This document shows, in pieces, positions 15,051 through 23,198 of a stretch of DNA of 38,124 bases. Below the pieces are notes generated by a model. It made no database searches, was not told the origin of the DNA, and saw only the letters and a list, made by a program, of their open reading frames with translations. The DNA comes from Cyanobacteriota bacterium (GTDB lineage Bacteria; Acidobacteriota; Vicinamibacteria; Vicinamibacterales; UBA2999), in NCBI GenBank assembly GCA_019752015.1, contig JAIEMQ010000078.1, forward strand, positions 1 to 38,124. Direction: 5' to 3'. Both the position numbers and the translations under genes were made by a program. Within the stretch, counting starts at the first letter, position 1. Every line of letters starts with the position of its first letter.

Positions 15051-16436
15051 GTGAAGCGCTGGCTCGCCCTTTTCTCAGAGGCGATCCGCGGCTCCGATCG
15101 CGACTACACGATCGGACCCGTGGGTCCCGCCCTCGTCATGCTGTCGGTGCCCATGGTCCTCGAGATGGCCATGGAGTCGCTGTTCGCTGTCGTCGACGTG
15201 TTTTACGTGTCGCGCGTCAGCGCCGACGCGGTCGCCACCGTCGGCATCACCGAATCGATGCTGACGATCGTCTACACCGTGGCGCTCGGCCTGGGCATTG
15301 GCGCGATGGCGGTGGTCGCGCGCCGCATCGGCGAGAAAGACGATGAGGGCGCCGCGCAGGCGGCGGTGCAGGCGATCGCGCTCGGCGTGATCGTCGCGGC
15401 GTCGGTCGGCATCGTGGCCGCGCTCAATGCCGAGCGGTTGATGCGCATCATGGGCGCCACGCCGGCGATGATCGAGTCGTCGCTCGGTTATACGCAGGTG
15501 ATGTTCGCCGGCAACGTCACGGTGACGCTGCTGTTCCTCGTCAACGCGATCTTCCGCGGCGCAGGTGATCCGGCGATTGCCATGCGGATGCTGTGGCTCG
15601 GCAACGCGATCAACATTGTCGTCTGCCCGTTCCTGATCTTCGGCATCGGACCGTTTCCCGAGCTGGGCGTCACCGGCGCGGCGATCGGCACGAACATCGG
15701 CCGCGGCACCGCGGTGCTGACACAGCTGTGGATACTCGGTTCTGGGCGCAGCCGCATTCACATCAAGCGGCGTCATCTCGTGCTCGTGCCGTCGGTGATG
15801 TGGAACGTGTGCCGGTTGAGCGGATCGGGCTTCGTGCAGATCCTGATCGACACATCGAGCTACATCGGACTGGTGCGCGTCATCTCCACGTTCGGCAGCG
15901 ACGCGCTCGCCGGCTACACGATCGGCGTCCGCACGGTGATCTTCGCGATTCTTCCCGCGTGGGGGCTGGCCAACGCCGCGGCGACGATGGTCGGGCAGGC
16001 GCTCGGCGCGAAGAAACCCGAACGCGCCGAGGAAGCGGTGTGGACGGCGGGCAAGTACAACGCGATCGTGCTGGGCGCGGTGAGCGTGTTGTTCGTCGCG
16101 CTCGCTCCCTGGATCGTGTCGATCTACACGAGCGATCCGCTGGTCGCGCCGTACGCCACGAGCTGCCTGCGGATCGTCAGCGCCGGCTTCGTGTTTTTTG
16201 CCTACGGCCTGGTGTTCACGCAGTCGTTCAACGGCGCCGGCGACACCTGGACGCCGACGTGGATCAACCTGGGCTGCTTCTGGGTGTTCCAGATCCCGCT
16301 GGCGTGGCTGCTGGCGATCCATCTCGAGATGGGCCCGCGCGGCGTGTTCATCGCGATGACCGTCGCGTTCTCGACGCTCGCCGTTGTGAGCGGCCTGGTG
16401 TTCAGGCGTGGCCGCTGGAAACAGACGAGTGTTTGA
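15051..16436 (+). CDS. MATE family efflux transporter
   Basis: 461 residues with about 12 hydrophobic segments, the size and layout of MATE pumps, which export cationic drugs or metabolites using Na+ or H+. The two halves show the usual start (VGPALVMLSVPMVLEMAMESL, VVDVFYVSRVSADAVATVGI) and the second-half repeat (FVQILIDTSSYIGLVRVISTFGSDALAGYTIG). The GTG start directly follows the topA stop (TAAGTG), so it is probably translated from the topA transcript. Substrate cannot be told. Confidence 0.92.
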   Translation: MKRWLALFSEAIRGSDRDYTIGPVGPALVMLSVPMVLEMAMESLFAVVDVFYVSRVSADAVATVGITESMLTIVYTVALGLGIGAMAVVARRIGEKDDEGAAQAAVQAIALGVIVAASVGIVAALNAERLMRIMGATPAMIESSLGYTQVMFAGNVTVTLLFLVNAIFRGAGDPAIAMRMLWLGNAINIVVCPFLIFGIGPFPELGVTGAAIGTNIGRGTAVLTQLWILGSGRSRIHIKRRHLVLVPSVMWNVCRLSGSGFVQILIDTSSYIGLVRVISTFGSDALAGYTIGVRTVIFAILPAWGLANAAATMVGQALGAKKPERAEEAVWTAGKYNAIVLGAVSVLFVALAPWIVSIYTSDPLVAPYATSCLRIVSAGFVFFAYGLVFTQSFNGAGDTWTPTWINLGCFWVFQIPLAWLLAIHLEMGPRGVFIAMTVAFSTLAVVSGLVFRRGRWKQTSV

Positions 16437-16542
16437 AATTAAAAATTAAAGGTTAAAAATTAAAAACGGCTACACTGGTTTTTCACTTTTCACTTTTCAC
16501 TTTTCACTTTTCACTTTTCACTTTTAACTTTTAACTTTTCAT
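16437..16542. repeat. AT-rich repeats then nine-unit 7-bp array between the MATE gene and trmFO
   Basis: Directly after the MATE stop codon come AATTAAAAATTAAAGG-like repeats (16437-16468). From 16480 to 16542 nine heptamers follow: TTTTCAC six times, TTTTAAC twice, and a final TTTTCAT. The array ends four bases before the trmFO ATG. The pyrimidine-rich array gives no Shine-Dalgarno sequence for trmFO. The AAAAATTAAA stretch and the TTTTAAC units are partly complementary and could pair. Confidence 0.85.
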
Positions 16543-16546
16543 TTCC

Positions 16547-17896
16547 ATGATCCACGTCATCGGAGGCGGCTTAGCGGGAAGTGAGGCAGCTTGGCAAGCC
16601 GCCGAAGCGGGCGTGGATGTCGTGCTTCACGAAATGCGGCCGGTGCGTCCGACGGCCGTTCATCAGACGGACGGTCTCGCCGAGCTGGTCTGCAGCAACT
16701 CGTTCCGCGCCGACAAGATCGACAACGCGGTCGGGCTGATCAAAGAGGAAATGCGGCGGCTCGGATCGATCGTGATGCGATCGGCCGACGCCGCGCGCGT
16801 CCCGGCGGGCGCGGCGCTCGCCGTCGATCGTCACGTGTTCTCGCAGGCGGTGACCTCGGCGGTGCAGGCGCACCCGCGCATTCGCATTTCGCGCGAAGAG
16901 ATTGCGGCGGTGCCCGGCACTGAATGGTCGCCGGTGATCATCGCAACCGGACCGCTGACATCGCATGCGCTGTCGCAAAGCATTCAGCAGATGGTCGGCG
17001 ACGAACACCTCGCCTTTTACGACGCCATCAGCCCGATCGTGCTCGCCGAATCGATCGACATGTCGAAGGTGTTCCGCGCCTCTCGTTGGGGTCGCAACGT
17101 CTGGAGCCCCGAGCCTGGCGCCGGGCTCGAACAGTCCGACGAAGGCGACTACCTGAACTGCCCGATGACGAAGGACGAGTATGACGCGTTCTACGCGGCG
17201 CTCGTTTCGGCTGAATCAGCGACGGTTCACGATTTCGACAACACCAAATTCTTCGAAGGCTGTTTGCCGATTGAAGTGATGGCGCATCGCGGCGAGGGCA
17301 CGCTGCGGTTCGGGCCAATGAAGCCCGTGGGCCTCAAGGATCCGCGCACCGGCAAGCTGCCGTATGCGGCCGTGCAGTTGCGGCAGGACACGCTCGCCGC
17401 GGATCACTTCAGCCTGGTCGGGTTTCAGACGCAGATCAAATGGGGCGACCAGGCGCGCGTGCTGCGAATGATTCCGGGACTCGAGAACGCGGAGTTCGTG
17501 CGTTACGGCATGGTGCATCGCAACACCTACATCTGCGGTCCGAAAGTGTTGTTGCCGACGTGGCAGACAAAGCATCGCGCCGATCTGCTGTTCGCCGGCC
17601 AGGTGTCGGGCGTCGAAGGCTATGTCGAGTCGGCGGCGTCAGGATTGATCGCCGGCCGCACTGCCGCCGCGATCGCGAAAGGCGAGCCGCCGCAGGCGCC
17701 GCCGCGCACCACGGCGATCGGCTCGCTGGCGCATTACGTCTCGCACGCCGATCCGAAGTCGTATCAGCCAACCAACATCACCCACGGCATCATGCCGCCG
17801 CTCGATCAGCCACCGCGCGACAAGATGAAGAAGAAGATGCTGATCGCCGAGCGCGCGCTCGCCGCTCTAGAGGCGTGGTCGTGCGCGACCATCTAA
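16547..17896 (+). CDS. trmFO: Folate-dependent tRNA (uracil-54-C5)-methyltransferase TrmFO
   Basis: 449 residues. It makes ribothymidine at position 54 of tRNA using methylene-tetrahydrofolate and FAD. The FAD-binding GGGLAGSEAAW opens the protein. The catalytic-type cysteines are in LVCSNSFRADKIDNAVG and FFEGCLPIEVMA. AGQVSGVEGYVESAASGLIAG completes the FAD site. The order trmFO-xerC is common in Firmicutes, deltaproteobacteria and acidobacteria. The xerC start lies within its last codons. Confidence 0.96.
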   Translation: MIHVIGGGLAGSEAAWQAAEAGVDVVLHEMRPVRPTAVHQTDGLAELVCSNSFRADKIDNAVGLIKEEMRRLGSIVMRSADAARVPAGAALAVDRHVFSQAVTSAVQAHPRIRISREEIAAVPGTEWSPVIIATGPLTSHALSQSIQQMVGDEHLAFYDAISPIVLAESIDMSKVFRASRWGRNVWSPEPGAGLEQSDEGDYLNCPMTKDEYDAFYAALVSAESATVHDFDNTKFFEGCLPIEVMAHRGEGTLRFGPMKPVGLKDPRTGKLPYAAVQLRQDTLAADHFSLVGFQTQIKWGDQARVLRMIPGLENAEFVRYGMVHRNTYICGPKVLLPTWQTKHRADLLFAGQVSGVEGYVESAASGLIAGRTAAAIAKGEPPQAPPRTTAIGSLAHYVSHADPKSYQPTNITHGIMPPLDQPPRDKMKKKMLIAERALAALEAWSCATI

Positions 17897-18849
17897 AGGC
17901 GTTTTTGCAATACCTGAAACTCAATCGGCACGTCTCGCCGCACACGGTGCGCGCCTACGACACCGACGTGTCCCAGTATTTCGCGTTCGTCGCATCGCAG
18001 ACCGGCAAGAAAATGTCGGCGCTCGCGCCGGCCGACCTCGACATGGATTCCGTGCGCGCGCACATCGCCGAATTGAACAAGGCGGGCAAGGCCCGCTCAT
18101 CGGTCGCGCGCAAGCTTTCGGGGCTCCGCACCTTCATCAAGTACCTTCGCCGCGAGGAGGTGATCGATCACGACCCCGCCGCGATGGCGGTGGCGCCAAA
18201 GCGCGATCAGACGATCCCGGCCCACCTGTCGGAGCCGGAAATCGCGCGGCTGATCGAGACGCCCGACACCGGCGATCCGCTCGGCCGCCGCGACCGCGCG
18301 ATCCTCGAGCTGTTCTACGCATCGGGGCTGCGCCTGAGCGAGCTGGTCGCGATCGATCTCGAGGATCTCGATCTCAGTAACCGCATGGTCCGCGTGATGG
18401 GCAAGGGCGGGAAGGAACGCATCCTGCCGTTCAACCAGAGCACGCTCGCGGCAGTGAGGGCATGGATGAAGGACCGCGCGGTCATTGTCGGGAGCCGGGA
18501 GCCGGGAGCCGGGAGCCGGAAGAAGTCGAAGGTCGTGAAGGATCCGTTGTTCATCAACTATCGAGGCACGCGGCTCACAGGACGCAGCGTCGATCGCCTG
18601 CTGCGGCGTTACGTCGCACAGTGCAGCACGCGCATGGGGATCAGTCCCCACGCGTTGCGCCACTCGTTTGCGACCCACTTGCTCCAGCGCGGCGCCGACC
18701 TGCGCGCGATCCAGGAGCTGCTCGGCCACGCGCGGCTGAGCACCACGCAGCGTTACACGCACGTCAACGCCGCGCAGCTGATCGACGTCTATCGCAAATC
18801 CCATCCCCGGGCCTCCGCCTCCGCGGAAAAACCGCTTCGGCGAGACTAA
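17881..18849 (+). CDS. xerC: Site-specific tyrosine recombinase XerC
   Basis: 322 residues from GTG 17881, which has AGAGG seven bases upstream; it overlaps trmFO by 16 bases. Xer recombinases resolve chromosome dimers at dif. All catalytic residues are visible: Arg in ASGLRLSEL, Lys in KGGKERILPF, His-x-x-Arg in HALRHSFATHLL, His in LLGHARLSTTQ, and Tyr in RYTHV. Between the core beta strands a 7-bp array encodes an insert (SREPGAGSRKKS) that XerC proteins elsewhere lack. The insert lies in a loop before DPLFINYRG and need not harm activity. Confidence 0.95.
   Translation: MRDHLKAFLQYLKLNRHVSPHTVRAYDTDVSQYFAFVASQTGKKMSALAPADLDMDSVRAHIAELNKAGKARSSVARKLSGLRTFIKYLRREEVIDHDPAAMAVAPKRDQTIPAHLSEPEIARLIETPDTGDPLGRRDRAILELFYASGLRLSELVAIDLEDLDLSNRMVRVMGKGGKERILPFNQSTLAAVRAWMKDRAVIVGSREPGAGSRKKSKVVKDPLFINYRGTRLTGRSVDRLLRRYVAQCSTRMGISPHALRHSFATHLLQRGADLRAIQELLGHARLSTTQRYTHVNAAQLIDVYRKSHPRASASAEKPLRRD
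18489..18522. repeat. 7-bp array inside xerC
   Basis: A partial CGGGAG, then CCGGGAG three times and CCGGAAG. It lies in frame about residue 203-214 of XerC. The same heptamer as in comF and before dprA. Confidence 0.85.
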
Positions 18850-18858
18850 CGGCCTGTG

Positions 18859-18864
18859 TAGAAT
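18859..18864 (+). promoter_or_regulatory. Possible -10 element of the outer-membrane barrel gene
   Basis: TAGAAT ten bases before the GTG start. The octamer TAGAATCG is identical to the one before lysA. TTCGGC lies 17 bases upstream as a weak -35. A ribosome binding site is not evident, so a leaderless or near-leaderless message is possible. Confidence 0.35.
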
Positions 18865-18874
18865 CGTTGCACAG

Positions 18875-20251
18875 GTGACCGTCCTTAAATTCGTCGCGCT
18901 CCTTCTCCTCCTTACCGTTCACGTTTCGCCGGCGTTCGCGCAGCAGACCGCGCCGTCTTCCGAAGACGACAGCGCGCCGGTCGACCTGTTTGGATTCAAG
19001 TTCAATCAGAGTGAGCGCTACAAGTTCGGCGGCGAGCTCGTGGCCGGCTGGTCGCACGACGGCGCGCAGGCCGCGCTCGGCTTCGAGAAGCAGGGCCGCG
19101 TCGGCATGGCGATCCTCAGCCTGAGCGGCCGCGTCTCGGATCACGTCCGCTACTACGTCTCCGTCAATCCCGTCAGCGAGACCACCGCACGGCCCGCGTG
19201 CGGCGAACGGGATTACTTCTTCCCGAACGATCCGAATCTATTCGCCGCGCAGGGCCCGATCGTGAAGTGCGACGAGGAAGACGGCCTGAAGCGCGTCGAC
19301 ACCTACAACACGTTCTCACTCGACTACATCACGCAGCAGGGCATCCTGCGCGAGGGCTACGTCGACTGGGGTCTCTCCAATAACCTGTCACTGCGCGGCG
19401 GCCGCTTCATTCTCCCGATTGGTTTCGCGCCGCGGGAAGTCGGCGCCACGTCGGCCAAGGACATGGCGCGCATCACGCGGCTCAATGCCGAAGCGAACTT
19501 CGGCGTGATGGTCGCCGCTTCCGCGCGCCGGGCCGGCCGCTCGGTGCTCGATGCCGGGTTGATGGTCGTCCTCGGCGACGGCAACCGCGAGAAGGACTAC
19601 GACTGGTTCTACTTCGTGAATCGATCGCTCGATACCAATAGCGCCGTCACCGTGGTCGCGTCCGCGCGCGTCCAGCCGGTCAAGCAGCTCGATCTCCGCG
19701 TCGCTTATAAGCGCGGCTACACCGGCTCCAAGGTCGAGCGCCTGCCAAGCTACTGGGCGTCGAAGCGCAACGACGATGCGCTGGTGGTGAGCATGAAGGT
19801 CTCGCCGGTGTCTTGGGTGTCGGCGTTCGCGGAGTACGCGAACTACAAGTGGGGTCCGACCATCACGTCCGGCGAGCTGGTGGGCATTCCGACGCTCGGC
19901 CCGATCGACAAGCCCGGTTACTACATGGGCGCGCAACTCGATGTGCCCGTGACGCGGCGCGTCCACGCCGGCGGCAGCATTACCCGTGAAGAGCTGACGC
20001 GCGACGACAGCCTGATCCAATACCTCACGCTGAACAATCTCTACGGCGTCGAGATGGGCAAGAAGGATCGCAATCTCATTGCGCGGGGCTTCGTCGACAT
20101 CAGTCGCCTCGTCAACGTCAGCTTCTTCTGGGTGGACGTCTCGAATCCCTTCCCGTGGGCCAGCGGCAGCTGGCCGGTCTCGGGCCCGACCGCGTTTACT
20201 GGCCGAGAGCTCGATCGGATCGGCATCACGGTCACGGTCCGAACACCCTGA
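18875..20251 (+). CDS. Outer-membrane porin-like beta-barrel protein
   Basis: 458 residues. A signal peptide (MTVLKFVALLLLLTVHVSPA, cleaved near AFA) is followed by alternating polar/hydrophobic strands rich in aromatic girdle residues (YKFGGELVAGWSH, VRYYVSVNPVS, LSLRGGRFILPIGFAPRE, GYYMGAQLDVPV). The RGGRFILPIG segment and general size recall phosphate-selective porins (OprO/OprP group). No basic-residue ladder can be confirmed by eye. It ends with a beta strand (RIGITVTVRTP) instead of the usual terminal Phe. It stands alone, with xerC upstream and an integrase remnant overlapping its last codons on the other strand. Confidence 0.8.
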   Translation: MTVLKFVALLLLLTVHVSPAFAQQTAPSSEDDSAPVDLFGFKFNQSERYKFGGELVAGWSHDGAQAALGFEKQGRVGMAILSLSGRVSDHVRYYVSVNPVSETTARPACGERDYFFPNDPNLFAAQGPIVKCDEEDGLKRVDTYNTFSLDYITQQGILREGYVDWGLSNNLSLRGGRFILPIGFAPREVGATSAKDMARITRLNAEANFGVMVAASARRAGRSVLDAGLMVVLGDGNREKDYDWFYFVNRSLDTNSAVTVVASARVQPVKQLDLRVAYKRGYTGSKVERLPSYWASKRNDDALVVSMKVSPVSWVSAFAEYANYKWGPTITSGELVGIPTLGPIDKPGYYMGAQLDVPVTRRVHAGGSITREELTRDDSLIQYLTLNNLYGVEMGKKDRNLIARGFVDISRLVNVSFFWVDVSNPFPWASGSWPVSGPTAFTGRELDRIGITVTVRTP

Positions 20252-20513
20252 CGGCGGTGAGTTCCTCGTCCGTCACGTTCAGAGAGCGCGGCGTCTGTTG
20301 CATGCTCGCGTGTCCGGGCATCAGCTGAATGATCCTGATGCCACGCCATCGGCGAGGTGGCGACACGCGCCTTCGTGCCGCAGGTCGGGCCATCGCAGAT
20401 CGATCTGTCGCAGCTGCTTCTGATTCTCCTTGATGCCCTCGGCTCCGGTCTTCAGCGTCTCCCATCCGGTCTGCAGCGTGGGTTGAAACACGCCGCTCGT
20501 TCTGACGCTGATT
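20232..20513 (-). pseudogene. Remnant of a phage-type tyrosine integrase (C-terminal part)
   Basis: Read on the minus strand, one frame gives LRQIDLRWPDLRHEGACRHL plus ADGV. Another frame continues IRIIQLMPGHASMQQTPRSL and NVTDEEL. Together they match the end of a tyrosine recombinase: the DLRHEGACRLLADGV block with the His-x-x-Arg pair, then the LGHASIQQTQRYLNVTDEEL block. A one-base deletion near 20341 breaks the frame. The catalytic tyrosine position reads Ser (RSL instead of RYL), and a stop ends the frame upstream. The gene is therefore dead and lacks its N-terminal part. It marks one edge of the accessory island. Confidence 0.85.
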
Positions 20514-20556
20514 CAGATCGCTCCGGAGTCAGGACACGTGGCATTTGCCAAGCGGC

Positions 20557-22818
20557 CTATCCAGTGGATTTGCGATCAGCTGCCGCAAATGAGGCCTGGA
20601 ACGGGCGGCCGGCAGACCCGGTGGTCCGGATCGAGAACGCCGCGCGTGGCGACCGCCGCTTCACCGTGATGCCGCGATCCAGCGCCAGCGGCTTGCCCAC
20701 CGCCCCGTCGATCATGAGGTGAATCGTACGCCTCCTGACCTGTGTCGGGTCCGAAACAGCGATCTGCAAGCGATCGGACACGCGCCGAACGATCACCGCA
20801 CACGGGGCATCGGCCGTAATGCCGGCAACCGTCGCGCCGGGCACCCAGATATTCGCCGCCGTGATTCCCAGCGCCTTGTGCAGGACCGCCTGCCCACGGG
20901 CACTATTGGCCAACACGCGGACGGCCGGGCGAAGCGCGTAGGCCTCAGTGTCGGCTGCATCCCGGCCAGGCAAGAGCACGTAGGCGTAGCGTGCGTGGCC
21001 GGGCAGCACGCCATGATCGATCTGGATGGTCTGATACGCGGCCGTCACGGGTGTGTTCGGTGCAGCCGCGTCGATGTCGTTCCACGATCCGGTGCGCGTG
21101 GCACGACGACTGCGGAACGCCGTGCCGTCAGGGAACAGGTATCCGATGGGTGGCGTCGTCGCCGACGCCGGGAGCGTGGCCCAGTGCGCGCCACGCCGCC
21201 GCACAAGCGCCGGCGTGCGCGAGGATGTCAGTTTGCGGTTGTCCACGATGGTCGCGACACGCTTCCCGGCCACCGTGCACCGGATATCGGCGCCGAGCGC
21301 GACGACCTCATCGTCGAAGAGGAACCACGATTTCTTCGCCTGCAGCCGGCCCTGAAATACATTCAGCTGCATCATGACGGCGCTGTACTGTTCGAGTGAC
21401 GTGCCGCCGACAGCGGCACTTCTCCCGAACGTGCCCTCAGGAGGCTGGGCTCCAGCGATGACCGTGGTGCCAGGCAGCCGTTGTGGATCGACGGTGGGCC
21501 AGAAGTCGTCATCGAATTGCAGGAGGTCCGAATCGTACAGGTACAGCATGCCGTCGCCCGTGTGCCACCCCTTGAGATTGTTCCCGTTGATGCACTCGTA
21601 GTTCTGGATCCGGGTCGAGTGCATGGCGATGCCGACGCCGAAGCGCGGCCGGAGGTGCACGACGCGATCCATCGACGCAAACACCTTGCTCTGAGACGGC
21701 GTCGCAGCGGCCGCGACCGCGCGGTCCTCGCGAATTCGCTTCGCCTCCCCGATCAGATCCAGAGACAGGCCATCCGTGAAACTGCGCGATGTGTCCTCGG
21801 CCCACCATCGTTTGATCTGCGCGCGCAGCAGCGTTGCCTCCTTATCGGAGATGGTCTGACTGAGGCGGAGCATGGCCGCGATGGCGCGATGTCCCACCGC
21901 GTGGCTGGGCGACGAGCTGTACGAAATCAACCGCCCGCGCACCATGTCCATCATCCCGCCCCGGTAGATCAACGGGGCAAACGACTCGCGGGCCCACCTG
22001 GCGGCCGTCGCCCGGCGTCGGGCACCGAGATCCCAACGCGTGCCGCTCAAGAGGTGAAACGCGTCGGCGACGTCCGCGAGGAATAGCAGGCCGTAGTTGC
22101 CGGTGTAGGGGACGAAGCCGTGGAATACGAACGATCCATCCGCGTAGAACCCATCGCCCGTGGTCACGGGGCGGAACACGGACTGGAGGGCGGCCGCTGC
22201 CGTCGTAATCGCTCGTGCGTCCTTCAGGAGGATCCCGGCGTACAACTCCACCATGGCCTTGTCCGTCCGATTCGAACCGGTTGCGGCTTGTGCCTGGTTC
22301 GTCTCGGGGTCGATGACGTCCGGATTCGAATCAAACCTGCGCACCGGGCTCAACAGCCGCCGTTTCTGACTCCGCGTCACCTCGTCGCCGAGCAGGACCA
22401 GCGTATCAACCAGGCATCGCGGCGCACCAATCTCGAAGTCATACCAGTTGCCGCTCTCGACGACGTGGGAGTTGAACTCGTGTTCGTCCAGCCACTCGAG
22501 AGCCCATATGACGCGGCGCAGCAAGGCCGGGCGTCTGTATAGTCGCTGCCCCGGCGTGGCCCACGCCAGTGCCATCGCCGACAGCCGGAGGTACTGGCTC
22601 GAGATCGCGTTCGAGGACGGGGTGTGGTGAGTGAGGTCGCTCCAGAGGACCCCCAGCTTTGGACGGCTGAGCAGCGCACGCTGATAGCGTTGCGCCGTGC
22701 GTTCGATTTGGGTGAGAGCAGCCTTGACCTCAGGGTCACTGTGGTCGACTTCAGCTCCGGTCAGCATGCTCACGCGGCGCAGCCGCAGCTCCTTGATTTC
22801 GGCGGCCCGCTTGTTCAT
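20557..22818 (-). CDS. Polysaccharide lyase family 8 (hyaluronate/chondroitin/xanthan lyase type)
   Basis: 753 residues from ATG 22818; TTG 22860 is an alternative. These enzymes cut acidic polysaccharides by beta-elimination. The N-terminal alpha-toroid carries NWYDFEIGAP, the Asn in SNRTDK, the His and Tyr in DGSFVFHGFVPYTGNYG, and Arg in VRGRLISY. The beta-sandwich part follows with NGNNLKGWHTGDGMLYLY and DDFWPTVDPQRLPGTT. The usual catalytic residues are thus present. Family members are secreted, but here no signal peptide precedes the start of the mature domain. Either it is cytoplasmic, exported another way, or it has lost its leader. Substrate not determinable. Confidence 0.9.
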   Translation of the reverse strand: MNKRAAEIKELRLRRVSMLTGAEVDHSDPEVKAALTQIERTAQRYQRALLSRPKLGVLWSDLTHHTPSSNAISSQYLRLSAMALAWATPGQRLYRRPALLRRVIWALEWLDEHEFNSHVVESGNWYDFEIGAPRCLVDTLVLLGDEVTRSQKRRLLSPVRRFDSNPDVIDPETNQAQAATGSNRTDKAMVELYAGILLKDARAITTAAAALQSVFRPVTTGDGFYADGSFVFHGFVPYTGNYGLLFLADVADAFHLLSGTRWDLGARRRATAARWARESFAPLIYRGGMMDMVRGRLISYSSSPSHAVGHRAIAAMLRLSQTISDKEATLLRAQIKRWWAEDTSRSFTDGLSLDLIGEAKRIREDRAVAAAATPSQSKVFASMDRVVHLRPRFGVGIAMHSTRIQNYECINGNNLKGWHTGDGMLYLYDSDLLQFDDDFWPTVDPQRLPGTTVIAGAQPPEGTFGRSAAVGGTSLEQYSAVMMQLNVFQGRLQAKKSWFLFDDEVVALGADIRCTVAGKRVATIVDNRKLTSSRTPALVRRRGAHWATLPASATTPPIGYLFPDGTAFRSRRATRTGSWNDIDAAAPNTPVTAAYQTIQIDHGVLPGHARYAYVLLPGRDAADTEAYALRPAVRVLANSARGQAVLHKALGITAANIWVPGATVAGITADAPCAVIVRRVSDRLQIAVSDPTQVRRRTIHLMIDGAVGKPLALDRGITVKRRSPRAAFSIRTTGSAGRPFQASFAAADRKSTG

Positions 22819-22951
22819 GGAATCCCGCGGCAACCTATCAGAAGGGCGGCGGGGCGTCAAAGCGCGACCTGAAAGAGCGCCGGCTTGACTCCTGAGGATT
22901 CGATCGGCGCTAATTACCAGCCGCGAACCGTTTAGATTCAGGAGCCCCCAA

Positions 22952-23197
22952 ATGAAGAAGACGAGAGTGATTGACGAACGCGGACGCGTTCACCATGTTT
23001 CCGCGGCGGCGTTGAAAGGCGGCGCCGAACACCATATCCACATCCACATTCACGTGCATGGTCCGAAAGGCTCGACTCACGCGGCCGGATATGCGGGATA
23101 TGCAGGCTATGCCGGGTACGCCGGTTACGCAGGCTACGGAAAGCCGCGGAAGCGGCGCCCCAAGGCGAAGGGGCGTGGAAAGGGCAAGCGTCGCTGA
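22952..23197 (+). CDS. Small His-rich, AGY-repeat, basic-tailed protein
   Basis: 81 residues. CAGGAG at 22939-22944 gives a good ribosome binding site; TTGACT and GCTAAT upstream (about 18 bases apart) could be the promoter. Three parts are visible. An N-terminal segment (MKKTRVIDERGRVHHV) is followed by an alternating histidine stretch (HHIHIHIHVHG), which could bind Zn, Ni or Cu. Then come six AGY tripeptides, then a tail of Lys/Arg/Gly (KPRKRRPKAKGRGKGKRR) suited to nucleic acid or polyanion binding. Third codon positions of the AGY repeats vary (TAT/TAC, GGA/GGC/GGG/GGT), so the peptide, not the DNA, is being kept. Function unknown to me. Confidence 0.75.
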   Translation: MKKTRVIDERGRVHHVSAAALKGGAEHHIHIHIHVHGPKGSTHAAGYAGYAGYAGYAGYAGYGKPRKRRPKAKGRGKGKRR

Positions 23198-23198
23198 T

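Noticed and set aside
17440-17880. XerC extended upstream into trmFO
   Set aside because: That part is a shadow of trmFO; the recombinase fold begins at VRDHLKAFLQYL after GTG 17881.
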